In this document: positions 1-5,302 of the stretch, one piece after another
Position numbering within the stretch: position 1 is the stretch's first letter
Layout of the letters: every line of letters starts with the position of its first letter
DNA from: Rhodanobacter sp.
Lineage (GTDB): Bacteria; Pseudomonadota; Gammaproteobacteria; Xanthomonadales; Rhodanobacteraceae
DNA length: 5,302 nt
Assembly (NCBI GenBank): GCA_026193555.1
Contig: JAPHUU010000037.1
Coordinates: forward strand, 1-5,302
Direction of reading: 5' to 3'
Notes under the pieces: generated by a model
The model's database searches: none
Seen by the model: the letters and a program-made list of their open reading frames with translations, nothing else
What the model was told of the DNA's origin: nothing
Program-made: the position numbers and the translations under genes

Positions 1-13
1 GCTCTTCCGATCT
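1..13. other. Residual Illumina TruSeq adapter (not genomic)
   Basis: The first 13 bases, GCTCTTCCGATCT, are exactly the reverse complement of AGATCGGAAGAGC, the stretch shared by both TruSeq adapters. They sit at the very end of the window. They also break an otherwise open mrp reading frame: the minus-strand TAG at 14-12 uses two adapter bases. Genomic sequence therefore probably starts at position 14. A chance genomic match of 13 bases exactly at a contig end is very unlikely. Confidence 0.93.
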
Positions 14-227
14 ACGCGATGGCCGGGTCGGCCTGCAGCGCCTGCCCGATGCGCAGACGCACGCCATCGAGCACGCTGGCCGCCGGATAGCCCAGCTGCA
101 GATCCACCGACACCTTCGCGCCATCCACCCCGACCGCGCGAACGGCATCGACCAGCGGCGCACCGGTATGGGTATCGATCAGCTGGCCAAGGATCTGGCG
201 CACCATGGCTTCATTCACCTGTGTCAT
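14..227 (-). CDS. mrp: Mrp/ApbC Fe-S cluster carrier, N-terminal fragment (cut by contig edge)
   Basis: Mrp/ApbC is a cytosolic P-loop ATPase that holds and delivers [4Fe-4S] clusters. Only its first 71 residues are present, starting MTQVNEAMVRQIL. They match the N-terminal MIP18/DUF59 helix-strand module (residues about 6-65: a helix, then TGAPLVDAVRAVGV, then strand KVSVDLQLGYPA). The ATPase domain with the Walker A and CxxC motifs lies beyond the edge. Full family members are roughly 270-370 residues. The start at 227-225 fits where homologues begin, although no good Shine-Dalgarno is visible; M8 (206-204) is an alternative. The apparent TAG at 14-12 is an adapter artefact. The name mrp comes from being next to metG in E. 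coli; here metG also lies nearby in divergent orientation, which supports the call. Confidence 0.85.
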
Positions 228-257
228 GTCGGCTCGGGTTATCGGTGGAGACTGTCC

Positions 258-263
258 ATTATG
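258..263 (-). promoter_or_regulatory. Possible -10 element for mrp
   Basis: On the minus strand this reads CATAAT within GCCATAATG, five of six matches to TATAAT. It would start transcription about 24 nt before the mrp ATG. No convincing -35 hexamer is found at 16-18 bp spacing, so this is only a candidate. The same nine bases GCCATAATG occur upstream of metG. Confidence 0.35.
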
Positions 264-300
264 GCAGCTGGCCTGGCCGCGAAGGCTGATGGAGATCAGT

Positions 301-312
301 GGGCGATCGCCC
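301..312. repeat. 12-bp perfect palindrome in the mrp/DUF2147 divergent region
   Basis: GGGCGATCGCCC equals its own reverse complement. It lies between two divergently transcribed genes, about 40 bp upstream of the candidate mrp -10 and about 110 bp before the DUF2147 start. It could be an operator for a dimeric regulator, but it is short and GC-rich, so chance is a real possibility. Apart from this and the -10 candidate, nothing else recognisable was found in the 228-419 gap. Confidence 0.3.
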
Positions 313-419
313 CGCCGAGCCTGTCGGCGCCGGCAGATCCAGGTTGGCGCAATGCAGCTTGACGCCCGCCACAATCCTCGCCAGTCTCCGTCCATACGCA
401 TTCGTACGGGAGGATCACC

Positions 420-884
420 ATGAAGCAAGCAATCCGTCTCACCCTCGCCACCGGCCTGCTGCTGGCAGCGGGCGCGGCATTCGCCGCCAACAACACCCCG
501 GTCGGCACCTGGAAGACGATCGACGACGAAACCCACATGGCCAAGTCGATCGTGGAGATCACCGAAAGCAACGGCGAGCTGCAGGCGCACGTCGTCAAGC
601 TGCTGAACCGCTCCCCCGAGGACATCGCCCGCGACGGCGACCCCGCGCTGTGCAAGAAGTGCGATGGCGATCGCAAGGACAAGCCGGTCGAGGGCATGAA
701 CATCATGTGGGGCGTCAGCAAGGACGACGACGTGTGGGATGGCGGCAAGATCCTCGACCCGAAGTCCGGCAAGGTCTACAAGGTCAGCCTGAAAATGATG
801 GATGGCGGCAGCAAGCTCAAGGTTCGCGGCTACATCGGCTTCTCATGGCTCGGTCGAAATCAGGTGTGGGAACGGCAACCCTGA
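420..884 (+). CDS. Exported DUF2147 family protein
   Basis: This 154-residue protein belongs to the DUF2147 family (small periplasmic proteins of unknown molecular function). Residues 1-22 form a clear signal peptide: basic MKQAIR, hydrophobic LTLATGLLLAAGAAF, and an AFA cleavage site before A23. The mature part has the family landmarks: VGTWKTIDDET near residue 28, a CKKCDGD block (C78, C81), KDKPVEGM, WDGGKILDPKSGK (106-118) and VRGYIGFSWLGRNQVWER near the end. The domain is a small beta-rich, lipocalin-like fold in known members. The CxxC pair may form a disulphide in the periplasm (inference). Start choice is firm: GGGAGGA at 408-414 lies 5 nt before the ATG. The gene sits alone between mrp and metG and ends in its own terminator, so it is probably monocistronic. 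No enzymatic role should be assigned. Confidence 0.88.
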   Translation: MKQAIRLTLATGLLLAAGAAFAANNTPVGTWKTIDDETHMAKSIVEITESNGELQAHVVKLLNRSPEDIARDGDPALCKKCDGDRKDKPVEGMNIMWGVSKDDDVWDGGKILDPKSGKVYKVSLKMMDGGSKLKVRGYIGFSWLGRNQVWERQP

Positions 885-906
885 CCGTCCCCGCGGCACC
901 GATCCG

Positions 907-930
907 AAAGCGCGCTTCGGCGCGCTTTTT
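907..930 (+). terminator. Rho-independent terminator with UUCG tetraloop after the DUF2147 gene
   Basis: A perfect 9-bp stem (907-915 AAAGCGCGC with 920-928 GCGCGCTTT) closes a TTCG loop at 916-919. The closing pair is C-G, the extra-stable C(UUCG)G form. A run of five T follows at 926-930. It begins 22 bases after the DUF2147 stop and ends about 50 bases before the candidate metG -10, so it separates the two transcription units. Confidence 0.9.
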
Positions 931-979
931 CGTTGTGCGGGTGGCGCGACGGACCGCCCGGAGATTTGGACGGCCATGC

Positions 980-985
980 CATAAT
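980..985 (+). promoter_or_regulatory. Probable -10 element for metG
   Basis: CATAAT within GCCATAATGCGC matches five of six bases of TATAAT and lies between the upstream terminator and the metG start. Transcription would begin near 991-993, giving a leader of about 22 nt. No good -35 hexamer is seen at normal spacing. The position is sensible but the evidence is motif only. Confidence 0.45.
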
Positions 986-992
986 GCGCAGT

Positions 993-1004
993 CATTCCGG
1001 AATG
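993..1004. promoter_or_regulatory. Palindrome overlapping the metG ribosome-binding site
   Basis: CATTCCGGAATG is a perfect 12-bp palindrome between the candidate -10 and the metG ATG. Its right half contains the only Shine-Dalgarno-like bases, GGAA at 999-1002, 11 nt before the start. A bound dimeric protein could block transcription; as RNA it gives only a weak 4-bp stem. This is a candidate site; function is not shown. Confidence 0.3.
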
Positions 1005-1013
1005 TAGCCCACC

Positions 1014-3107
1014 ATGCGTCGTCGTCTGCTCGTCACCCACGCCCTGCCCTATGCCAATGGCCCGCTGCACCTGGGTCACATGCTGGGCTACATCCAGACC
1101 GACATCTGGGTGCGCGCACAACGCATGCGCGGCAACGAGGTGTACTTTGTCAGCGCCGACGATGCCCACGGCACGCCGATCATGCTGGCGGCGGAGAAGG
1201 CCGGCATGTCGCCGGAGGCCTTCATCGACGGAGTCCGTACCGGCCACGAGGCGGATTTCAGCGACTTCCATTTCAGTTTCAGCCATTACCACACCACCCA
1301 TTCGGACGAGAACCGCGAGCTGGCTTCGCTGATCTACACGCGGCTGCGCGACGGCGGCTTCATTGCCAAACGGAGCATCCAGCAGCTGTTCGATCCCGAG
1401 AAGGCGATGTTCCTTCCCGACCGCTACATCAAGGGCACCTGCCCCAAGTGCGGCACGCCGGACCAGTACGGCGACAACTGCGAGAACTGCGGCGCCACCT
1501 ATGCGCCAACCGACCTGATCGACCCGACCTCGGTGATGTCCGGCGCCGCGCCGGTACTGCGCGATTCGGAGCACTACTTCTTCGAGCTCTCCAAGTTCGA
1601 GTCGCTGCTGCGCGACTGGTTCGGCGGCAAGTTCACCGCAGGCGCACCGGTGGCCAACAGCGGCGTGGTGGCCAAGCTGAAGGAATGGCTGGACGGCGGC
1701 CTGAAGGACTGGGACATCTCACGCGACGCGCCCTACTTCGGCTTTCCGATCCCCGACGCACCGGGCAAGTTCTTCTATGTGTGGCTGGACGCGCCGGTCG
1801 GCTATCTGGCCAGCTTCAAGGCGCTGTGCGACCGCACCGGCCTGAAGTTCGACGATTTCCTCGGCCCCGACAGCACCGCAGAGATGCACCATTTCATCGG
1901 CAAGGACATCATCAACTTCCACGGCCTGTTCTGGCCGGCGATGCTGCATGGCGCCCGCTTCCGCACTCCGACCGCGCTGCACGTCAACGGTTACCTGACA
2001 GTGAACGGCGCCAAGATGTCGAAGTCGCGCGGCACCTTCATCCAGGCGCGCACCTACCTCGATGCCGGCATCCATCCGGAATTCCTGCGCTACTACTTCG
2101 CCACCATGCTCAGCGCCGCGCCGGTCGACGTGGATCTCGACCTGAAGGCCTTCGAGGAACGCGTCAACTCGCACCTGATCGGCAAGTGGGTGAACATCGC
2201 CAGCCGCACCGCCGGCTTCGTGCACAAGTTCTTCCATGGCAAGTTGGCGGGCCGTTTCGATGCCGAGCAATCCGAACTCTGGCGGGTGCTGCAATCGCAC
2301 TACGATGACGTACCCCGGCTTTACGAAGAAGGTGAGTTTGCCGAGGTGACACGCAAGTTTGTGCTGATGGCCGACCTGGTGAACGGCTACATTGCCGAGA
2401 AGGCGCCGTGGGTCATGGCCAGGGACAATGCCCGTCGCGCGGAACTGCAGCAGGTCTGCTCGTTCGCCCTCAACGCGTTCCGGCTGCTGTCCGGCGTGCT
2501 GAAGCCCGTGCTGCCGGCCACCGTGGCTGCCGCCGAGAAGTTCCTCGCCGCGCCGATCACCGACTTCGAGGATGCACGACGCGAACTTCACGATCACACC
2601 ATCCAGGCGTTCGAGCCGCTGCTGGGCCGCATCGATCCCAAGTTCATCGAGGCGATGGTCGAGGCCTCGAAGGAATCACTGGGCGGCCCCGCCGAAGCCG
2701 CACCCGCACCGCTCAAGAAACCCAGGGAATCCAGCAAGCCCATGAGCGAGACCACCACTGCCAGCACCGACACCGCCATGATCGGCATCGACGACTTCGC
2801 CAAGCTCGACCTGCGCATCGGCAAGGTGATTGCCTGCGAATTCGTCGAAGGCTCCGACAAGCTGCTGCGCTTCGAGTTGGACGGCGGCCCGCTGGGCACG
2901 CGGCAGATCTTCTCCGGCATCCGCGCCGCCTACGGCGAACCGGAAAAGCTGGTCGGCCGCAACGTGGTGTTCATCGCCAACCTCGCCCCGCGCAAGATGC
3001 GCTTCGGCCTGTCCGAAGGGATGATCCTGTCGGCAGGCGACGGCGGCAGCGACCTGTTTCTGCTCCACGCCGACCAGAGCGCCAAGCCGGGCGCCACCGT
3101 CAGGTAG
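1014..3107 (+). CDS. metG: Methionyl-tRNA synthetase, class I, with C-terminal tRNA-binding domain
   Basis: MetG charges tRNA-Met with methionine in the cytosol, an essential step in translation initiation and elongation. The 697-residue length is normal for the long MetG1 form (E. coli about 677). Domains in order: Rossmann catalytic core from residue 1 with [11 protein letters not shown], where the HIGH box is H19-L-G-H22; a connective domain with one four-cysteine zinc knuckle (C143, C146, C156, C159); the methionine-pocket segment [10 protein letters not shown] (W257); the KMSKS loop (K334-S338); the helical anticodon-binding domain, about 370-555; a P/A/S/T/E-rich linker, about 556-588; and a C-terminal EMAPII/Trbp111-type tRNA-binding domain, about 590-697 ([11 protein letters not shown] ... 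[14 protein letters not shown]). All key motifs are intact. The start is where homologues begin ([16 protein letters not shown]), with only a weak GGAA ribosome-binding site. It is followed by a terminator shared with the convergent clpP-like gene. Confidence 0.98.
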   Translation: MRRRLLVTHALPYANGPLHLGHMLGYIQTDIWVRAQRMRGNEVYFVSADDAHGTPIMLAAEKAGMSPEAFIDGVRTGHEADFSDFHFSFSHYHTTHSDENRELASLIYTRLRDGGFIAKRSIQQLFDPEKAMFLPDRYIKGTCPKCGTPDQYGDNCENCGATYAPTDLIDPTSVMSGAAPVLRDSEHYFFELSKFESLLRDWFGGKFTAGAPVANSGVVAKLKEWLDGGLKDWDISRDAPYFGFPIPDAPGKFFYVWLDAPVGYLASFKALCDRTGLKFDDFLGPDSTAEMHHFIGKDIINFHGLFWPAMLHGARFRTPTALHVNGYLTVNGAKMSKSRGTFIQARTYLDAGIHPEFLRYYFATMLSAAPVDVDLDLKAFEERVNSHLIGKWVNIASRTAGFVHKFFHGKLAGRFDAEQSELWRVLQSHYDDVPRLYEEGEFAEVTRKFVLMADLVNGYIAEKAPWVMARDNARRAELQQVCSFALNAFRLLSGVLKPVLPATVAAAEKFLAAPITDFEDARRELHDHTIQAFEPLLGRIDPKFIEAMVEASKESLGGPAEAAPAPLKKPRESSKPMSETTTASTDTAMIGIDDFAKLDLRIGKVIACEFVEGSDKLLRFELDGGPLGTRQIFSGIRAAYGEPEKLVGRNVVFIANLAPRKMRFGLSEGMILSAGDGGSDLFLLHADQSAKPGATVR

Positions 3108-3120
3108 TCGCCGCACCATG

Positions 3121-3148
3121 CAAGCCCCCCCGCACACGGGGGGGCTTG
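3121..3148. terminator. Shared hairpin terminator between convergent metG and clpP-like gene
   Basis: CAAGCCCCCCC (3121-3131) pairs perfectly with GGGGGGGCTTG (3138-3148): an 11-bp stem with a 6-base loop GCACAC. It starts 13 bases after the metG stop and 18 bases beyond the clpP-like stop on the other strand. The position fits a bidirectional terminator. Neither side has a strong T run (only GTT on the plus side), so its efficiency is uncertain; the stem itself is very stable. Confidence 0.78.
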
Positions 3149-3166
3149 TTCAGCGCAGCGGATCCA

Positions 3167-3778
3167 TCAAACCAGCTCGCTGGCGCTCTGAATGATCTTG
3201 CCCACGAGGCCGTAGATCTTGGCATCTTCGGCCGACATCCAGTAATCGCGCTCGGTGTCCGTGGCAATGCGCTCGTAAGTCTGCCCCGTTTCGCGCGCGA
3301 AGATCTCGTTGAGGCGCTTGCGCATGCGAATGATCTCGCGCGCATGGATCTCGATCTCGCTAGCCGAGCCGCCGGCGCCGCCGGAGGGTTGGTGCAGCAG
3401 GAAGCGAGTGTTGGGCAGACTGAAACGGTTCTCGCGCTTGACCGCCGCGTAAATCAAGGCACCCGCGCTGGCGACCCAGCCGGTGCCGACGATGCGCACC
3501 TCCGGCTTCACGAACTTGATCATGTCGTAGATGGTGTCACCGGACTCGACGTGGCCACCCTGGCTGTTGATGAAGATGGTGATCGGATCATCGCTTTCGT
3601 ATTGCAGGGCCAGCATGCGTGCGGTGACGCGCTCGGCCAGCTTCTGATCGATGCTGCCGTAAATCAGGATGGTGCGCGCCTTGAACAGGCGTTCCTCGAT
3701 CTGCGGCGAGCGTTTCTCCGGCACGACCGGCTCGGCTTTCTCGGCGAGTGTGGCGATGTTGCAGTCGTTACTGGGCAT
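3167..3778 (-). CDS. Stand-alone ClpP-like serine protease (non-canonical ClpP paralogue)
   Basis: This 203-residue protein is a ClpP/crotonase-fold peptidase (S14). ClpP subunits normally form a 14-mer chamber fed by an AAA+ unfoldase. The catalytic triad is readable: S104 in WVASAGA, H129 in [10 protein letters not shown], and D174 in [15 protein letters not shown]. The oxyanion-region loop is [10 protein letters not shown] (71-80) where the usual form is NSPGG, and the Ser is followed by Ala rather than the usual Met. The handle helix (about 138-168) is conserved. The N-terminus ([14 protein letters not shown]) does not look like the canonical propeptide and axial loop. No clpX, tig or lon lies nearby, so this is probably a second, divergent ClpP; an identical function to housekeeping ClpP should not be assumed. 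The start is set by GAAGGAG at 3791-3785, 6 nt upstream; the frame stays open to 3934 but without a better start. Confidence 0.87.
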   Translation of the reverse strand: MPSNDCNIATLAEKAEPVVPEKRSPQIEERLFKARTILIYGSIDQKLAERVTARMLALQYESDDPITIFINSQGGHVESGDTIYDMIKFVKPEVRIVGTGWVASAGALIYAAVKRENRFSLPNTRFLLHQPSGGAGGSASEIEIHAREIIRMRKRLNEIFARETGQTYERIATDTERDYWMSAEDAKIYGLVGKIIQSASELV

Positions 3779-3807
3779 GCATGACTCCTTCGGTAATCGC
3801 GCCGGAT

Positions 3808-3821
3808 CGCCGATATCGGCG
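3808..3821. promoter_or_regulatory. 14-bp perfect palindrome upstream of the clpP-like gene
   Basis: CGCCGATATCGGCG is its own reverse complement. It lies 30 bp upstream of the clpP-like start codon, in the region shared with the divergent rnfB-like gene. Its position suits an operator for a dimeric regulator acting on the clpP-like transcript. No known consensus was recognised. The only nearby promoter hint on the minus strand is a weak TTGAAG at 3873-3868. Confidence 0.35.
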
Positions 3822-3914
3822 GTGCCATCCAGGTCACCGCAGCAAGAAGTAATGGCGGACAGTGCCACTTCAAGCCATCGATTGCGGGCCGCATTGCGCC
3901 ACAATATGGCACAT

Positions 3915-4535
3915 ATGGCGACCGAAACTTCCACGCTGGCGGCGCAGATAGACGCGCTGCTGCCACAAACCCAATGCGAGCAGTGCGGCTACCACGGCTG
4001 CCGGCCGTATGCCGAGGCGATCACGCGTGGCGAGGCGCAGATCAACCAGTGTCCGCCCGGTGGTTCTGCAGGCATCGCGAAACTGGCGGAGCTGCTGCAG
4101 CGACCGATCCTGCCTCTCGATCCCGAGCACGGCATCGAGAAGCCGCGCACACTGGCGCGCATCATCGAGGTCGACTGCATCGGCTGTACCAAGTGCATCC
4201 AGGCCTGCCCGGTGGATGCGATCGTGGGCGCCTCGAAGCTGATGCACACGGTGATCGCCGACGACTGCACCGGCTGCGAGCTGTGCGTGCCCGCGTGCCC
4301 GGTCGACTGCATCGAACTGCTGCCGATGCCTCAATCGCACATGGACATGGCGCACGCCGACACAGCCCGCGCGCACTTCCAGCGGCGCGAGACGCGGCTG
4401 ACCGGTGAACGTCTGCAGCGCGAGGCGGAGCTGGCCGCCCGCAAGGTCGCGGTCGAGGCGGGCGAAGCTCAGAGCAACCCGGTACTGGAAGCGCTGGCCC
4501 GTGCCAGGGCGAAACAGCCGGCGCTGAAACCGTGA
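3915..4535 (+). CDS. RnfB-like soluble ferredoxin, orphan, in operon with nth
   Basis: The 206-residue product matches the cytosolic part of RnfB/RsxB, the electron-transfer subunit of the Rnf/Rsx membrane complex. An N-terminal Fe-S module has CEQCGYHGC plus a later Cys (C21, C24, C29, C46), followed by NQCPPGG. Two ferredoxin [4Fe-4S] motifs follow: C88-x2-C91-x2-C94-x3-C98 with PVDAIVGA, and C118-x2-C121-x2-C124-x3-C128 with PVDCIELL. The tail (about 145-206) is a charged, Ala/Arg/Glu-rich helix. The N-terminal membrane helix of classical RnfB is absent, and no other rnf gene is visible. Neither ATG at 3906 nor 3915 has a Shine-Dalgarno; 3915 ([11 protein letters not shown]) was chosen because a possible -10 (CACAAT, 3900-3905) would start transcription just before it. 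The stop overlaps the nth GTG. In E. coli nth also ends the rsx operon. A redox partner role is inference only. Confidence 0.88.
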   Translation: MATETSTLAAQIDALLPQTQCEQCGYHGCRPYAEAITRGEAQINQCPPGGSAGIAKLAELLQRPILPLDPEHGIEKPRTLARIIEVDCIGCTKCIQACPVDAIVGASKLMHTVIADDCTGCELCVPACPVDCIELLPMPQSHMDMAHADTARAHFQRRETRLTGERLQREAELAARKVAVEAGEAQSNPVLEALARARAKQPALKP

Positions 4536-5191
4536 AGCGCGCAGACGTGATCGAGTTGTTCCGTCGTTTGCGCGAACTCGATCCGCATCCCACCACCGAA
4601 CTCGCCTACAGCACCCCGTTCGAACTGCTGGTGTCGGTAGTGCTGTCTGCCCAGGCCACCGACGTCGGCGTCAACAAGGCGACAAAGAAGTTGTACCCGA
4701 TCGCCAACACGCCGCAGGCGATGCTCGACCTGGGCGAGGAAGCGCTGAGGCGCCACATCAGCACGATCGGCCTGTTCAACACCAAGGCGAAGAACGTGAT
4801 CTCGCTGAGCCTGCGACTGATCGAGCAGCATGGCGGCGAGGTGCCGCGCAGCCGCGAGGCGCTGGAGGCGCTGCCCGGCGTCGGCCGCAAGACCGCAAAC
4901 GTGGTGCTCAACACCGCCTTCGGCGAGCCGACGATCGCAGTCGACACCCACATCTTCCGCGTCGCCAACCGCACCGGCCTGGCGCCCGGCAAGGACGTGC
5001 GCACGGTCGAAGACAAACTGGTCAAGGTGATCCCGGCCGAATTCAGGCAGGACGCCCACCACTGGCTGATCCTGCACGGTCGCTACGTGTGCAAGGCACG
5101 CAAACCCGATTGCCCGCACTGCGTGATTCGCGACCTGTGCCGGTACAAGGACAAGACGCGGGGAACGGGGAACGGGGAACGGGGAACATGA
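4532..5191 (+). CDS. nth: Endonuclease III (DNA glycosylase/AP lyase)
   Basis: Nth removes oxidised pyrimidines in base-excision repair and cuts the strand by beta-elimination. The 219-residue protein is very close to E. coli Nth, including numbering: helix-hairpin-helix [11 protein letters not shown] with catalytic Lys120, Asp138 in VDTHIFR, and the [4Fe-4S] ligands C187-x6-C194-x2-C197-x5-C203. The start is GTG at 4532, overlapping the upstream TGA as GTGA; this implies translational coupling to the rnfB-like gene. No separate ribosome-binding site stands out, and the N-terminus ([15 protein letters not shown], read as M) aligns with E. coli from its first residues. The C-terminus is odd: after RYKDK, where E. 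coli has only a few more residues, the frame runs into a GGGGAAC tandem repeat and adds [10 protein letters not shown] before stopping. The tail is probably not needed for activity. Confidence 0.97.
   Translation: MKRADVIELFRRLRELDPHPTTELAYSTPFELLVSVVLSAQATDVGVNKATKKLYPIANTPQAMLDLGEEALRRHISTIGLFNTKAKNVISLSLRLIEQHGGEVPRSREALEALPGVGRKTANVVLNTAFGEPTIAVDTHIFRVANRTGLAPGKDVRTVEDKLVKVIPAEFRQDAHHWLILHGRYVCKARKPDCPHCVIRDLCRYKDKTRGTGNGERGT
5160..5187. repeat. Tandem heptamer array, GGGGAAC x4
   Basis: Four perfect consecutive copies of GGGGAAC cover 28 bp. They lie inside the last codons of nth (residues about 210-218) and end just before its TGA stop. Because seven is not a multiple of three, the units are read in shifting frames, giving the Gly/Arg/Thr/Asn-rich tail. 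Similar GGGAA-type heptamer arrays are common between genes in Xanthomonadaceae-type genomes (recalled, not searched). Confidence 0.95.
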
Positions 5192-5207
5192 AGCCGAGGC
5201 GCGGCTT
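5191..5207 (+). other. Short hairpin just after nth
   Basis: AAGCCG pairs with CGGCTT around the 5-base loop AGGCG, beginning at the last base of the nth stop. It may slow or protect the 3' end of the rnfB-nth transcript. It lacks an adjacent T run (the nearest is TTTT at 5233-5236), so it is not called a terminator. Confidence 0.4.
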
Positions 5208-5283
5208 GGAGTACTCGGTACCAGGGGCGGACTTTTGAGAAGCCAAGGCAGAGCAGCAGGCTCACGCTTGCGCCAGGCCAGGC

Positions 5284-5302
5284 GTTCCCCGTTCCCCGTT
5301 CC
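5284..5302. repeat. Inverted heptamer array, GTTCCCC x2.7, cut by the window end
   Basis: Two full GTTCCCC units and a five-base partial unit form the reverse complement of the GGGGAAC array at 5160-5187. The array continues past the window, so its true copy number is unknown. Confidence 0.93.

Larger units (their letters stand above)
5160..5302. repeat. Dispersed-repeat-like element bounded by inverted heptamer arrays (incomplete)
   Basis: Array GGGGAAC x4 (5160-5187) and array GTTCCCC x2.7 (5284-5302) are inverted copies of each other, enclosing a 96-bp core. The core has a small hairpin (AAGCCG/CGGCTT, 5191-5207), the 8-bp palindrome GAGTACTC (5209-5216) immediately followed by GGTACC, and no credible gene. 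The layout resembles a small non-coding interspersed element with terminal inverted repeats. The window ends inside the right array, which fits a multicopy sequence that stopped the assembly. No transposase is present and no target duplication can be judged from this sequence. Confidence 0.6.

Noticed and set aside
12..590. mrp frame extended upstream to 590 (192 codons)
   Set aside because: Residues before the ATG at 227 do not resemble Mrp and overlap the DUF2147 gene on the other strand; the apparent stop is from the adapter.
299..2308. 669-codon open frame on the plus strand
   Set aside because: It overlaps the DUF2147 gene, a terminator and metG in another frame. Its composition (very rich in Arg, Ala, Gly, Pro, His) is that of an out-of-frame reading of GC-rich genes.
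1719..2597. 292-codon and other long open frames antisense to metG (also 843-1574)
   Set aside because: These are shadows of metG codon bias; no family resemblance was seen and the translations are low-complexity.
2742..3107. Internal start at Met577 of metG, giving a free tRNA-binding domain
   Set aside because: The only purine-rich site (AGGGA, 2724-2728) is 13 bases upstream, which is too far to be convincing. Fused domains are normal in MetG.
2408..3784. 458-codon open frame on the plus strand
   Set aside because: It runs through metG out of frame, across the shared terminator, and antisense to the clpP-like gene. It has no domain signature or ribosome-binding site.
3854..3868. Sigma-54 style promoter (TGGCAC on the minus strand) for the clpP-like gene
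   Set aside because: A TTGC-type -12 element is missing at the required spacing.
3779..3934. N-terminal extension of the clpP-like protein
   Set aside because: The extra 52 codons cross the palindrome and the rnfB-like start. The good ribosome-binding site is directly before the ATG at 3778.
5188..5238. 16-codon frame starting in the ATGA that overlaps the nth stop
   Set aside because: It lies wholly within the repeat element core, is very short, and has no recognisable product; the upstream GGGGAAC merely mimics a ribosome-binding site.
5043..5265. Two minus-strand frames of 60-67 codons across the nth end and the repeat
   Set aside because: They are readings of the heptamer repeat (Pro/Arg/Ser/Phe periodic stretches) and antisense nth. 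They may recur with the element but nothing shows they are genes.
1..5302. CRISPR array, tRNA or rRNA gene, phage or transposase gene, defence system
   Set aside because: No spaced repeats, cloverleaf, rRNA-like segment or transposase/integrase motif was found; the only repeats are the terminal heptamer arrays.

Overview
This 5.3 kb window is a GC-rich, gene-dense piece of a bacterial chromosome. Gene content, protein sequence and the intergenic heptamer repeats suggest a gammaproteobacterium of the order Lysobacterales (Xanthomonadales), probably Rhodanobacteraceae-like. That placement is an inference from recognition, not from a database search. The window looks like a whole short-read contig. 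Its first 13 bases are the common end of the Illumina TruSeq adapter, and it stops inside a tandem repeat of the kind that breaks assemblies.

Layout from left to right: (1) adapter remnant, 1-13. (2) The first 71 codons of mrp/apbC (Fe-S carrier P-loop ATPase) on the minus strand, cut by the contig edge; its apparent stop codon is made by the adapter. (3) A divergent intergenic region of about 190 bp. (4) A small exported DUF2147 protein on the plus strand, closed by a strong UUCG-loop terminator. (5) metG, a full-length methionyl-tRNA synthetase with a C-terminal tRNA-binding domain. (6) A GC-rich 11-bp-stem terminator shared with (7) a convergent, stand-alone, non-canonical ClpP-like serine protease on the minus strand. 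(8) A short divergent region containing a perfect 14-bp palindrome. (9) An RnfB-like ferredoxin without a membrane anchor, overlapping by GTGA with (10) nth, endonuclease III. (11) An element of at least 143 bp that starts inside the last codons of nth. It has four GGGGAAC units at one side, about 96 bp of core, and inverted GTTCCCC units at the other side, where the window ends.

Taken together this is mostly housekeeping sequence. The mrp/metG neighbourhood and the rnfB/nth pairing are both known proteobacterial arrangements. Three products (Mrp, RnfB-like, Nth) carry or handle Fe-S clusters. The rnfB-nth overlap suggests co-translation of a ferredoxin with a [4Fe-4S] DNA glycosylase. The points most worth a second look are the heptamer-flanked element at the nth 3' end, the soluble RnfB next to nth, the divergent ClpP paralogue, and the adapter that falsifies the mrp stop.
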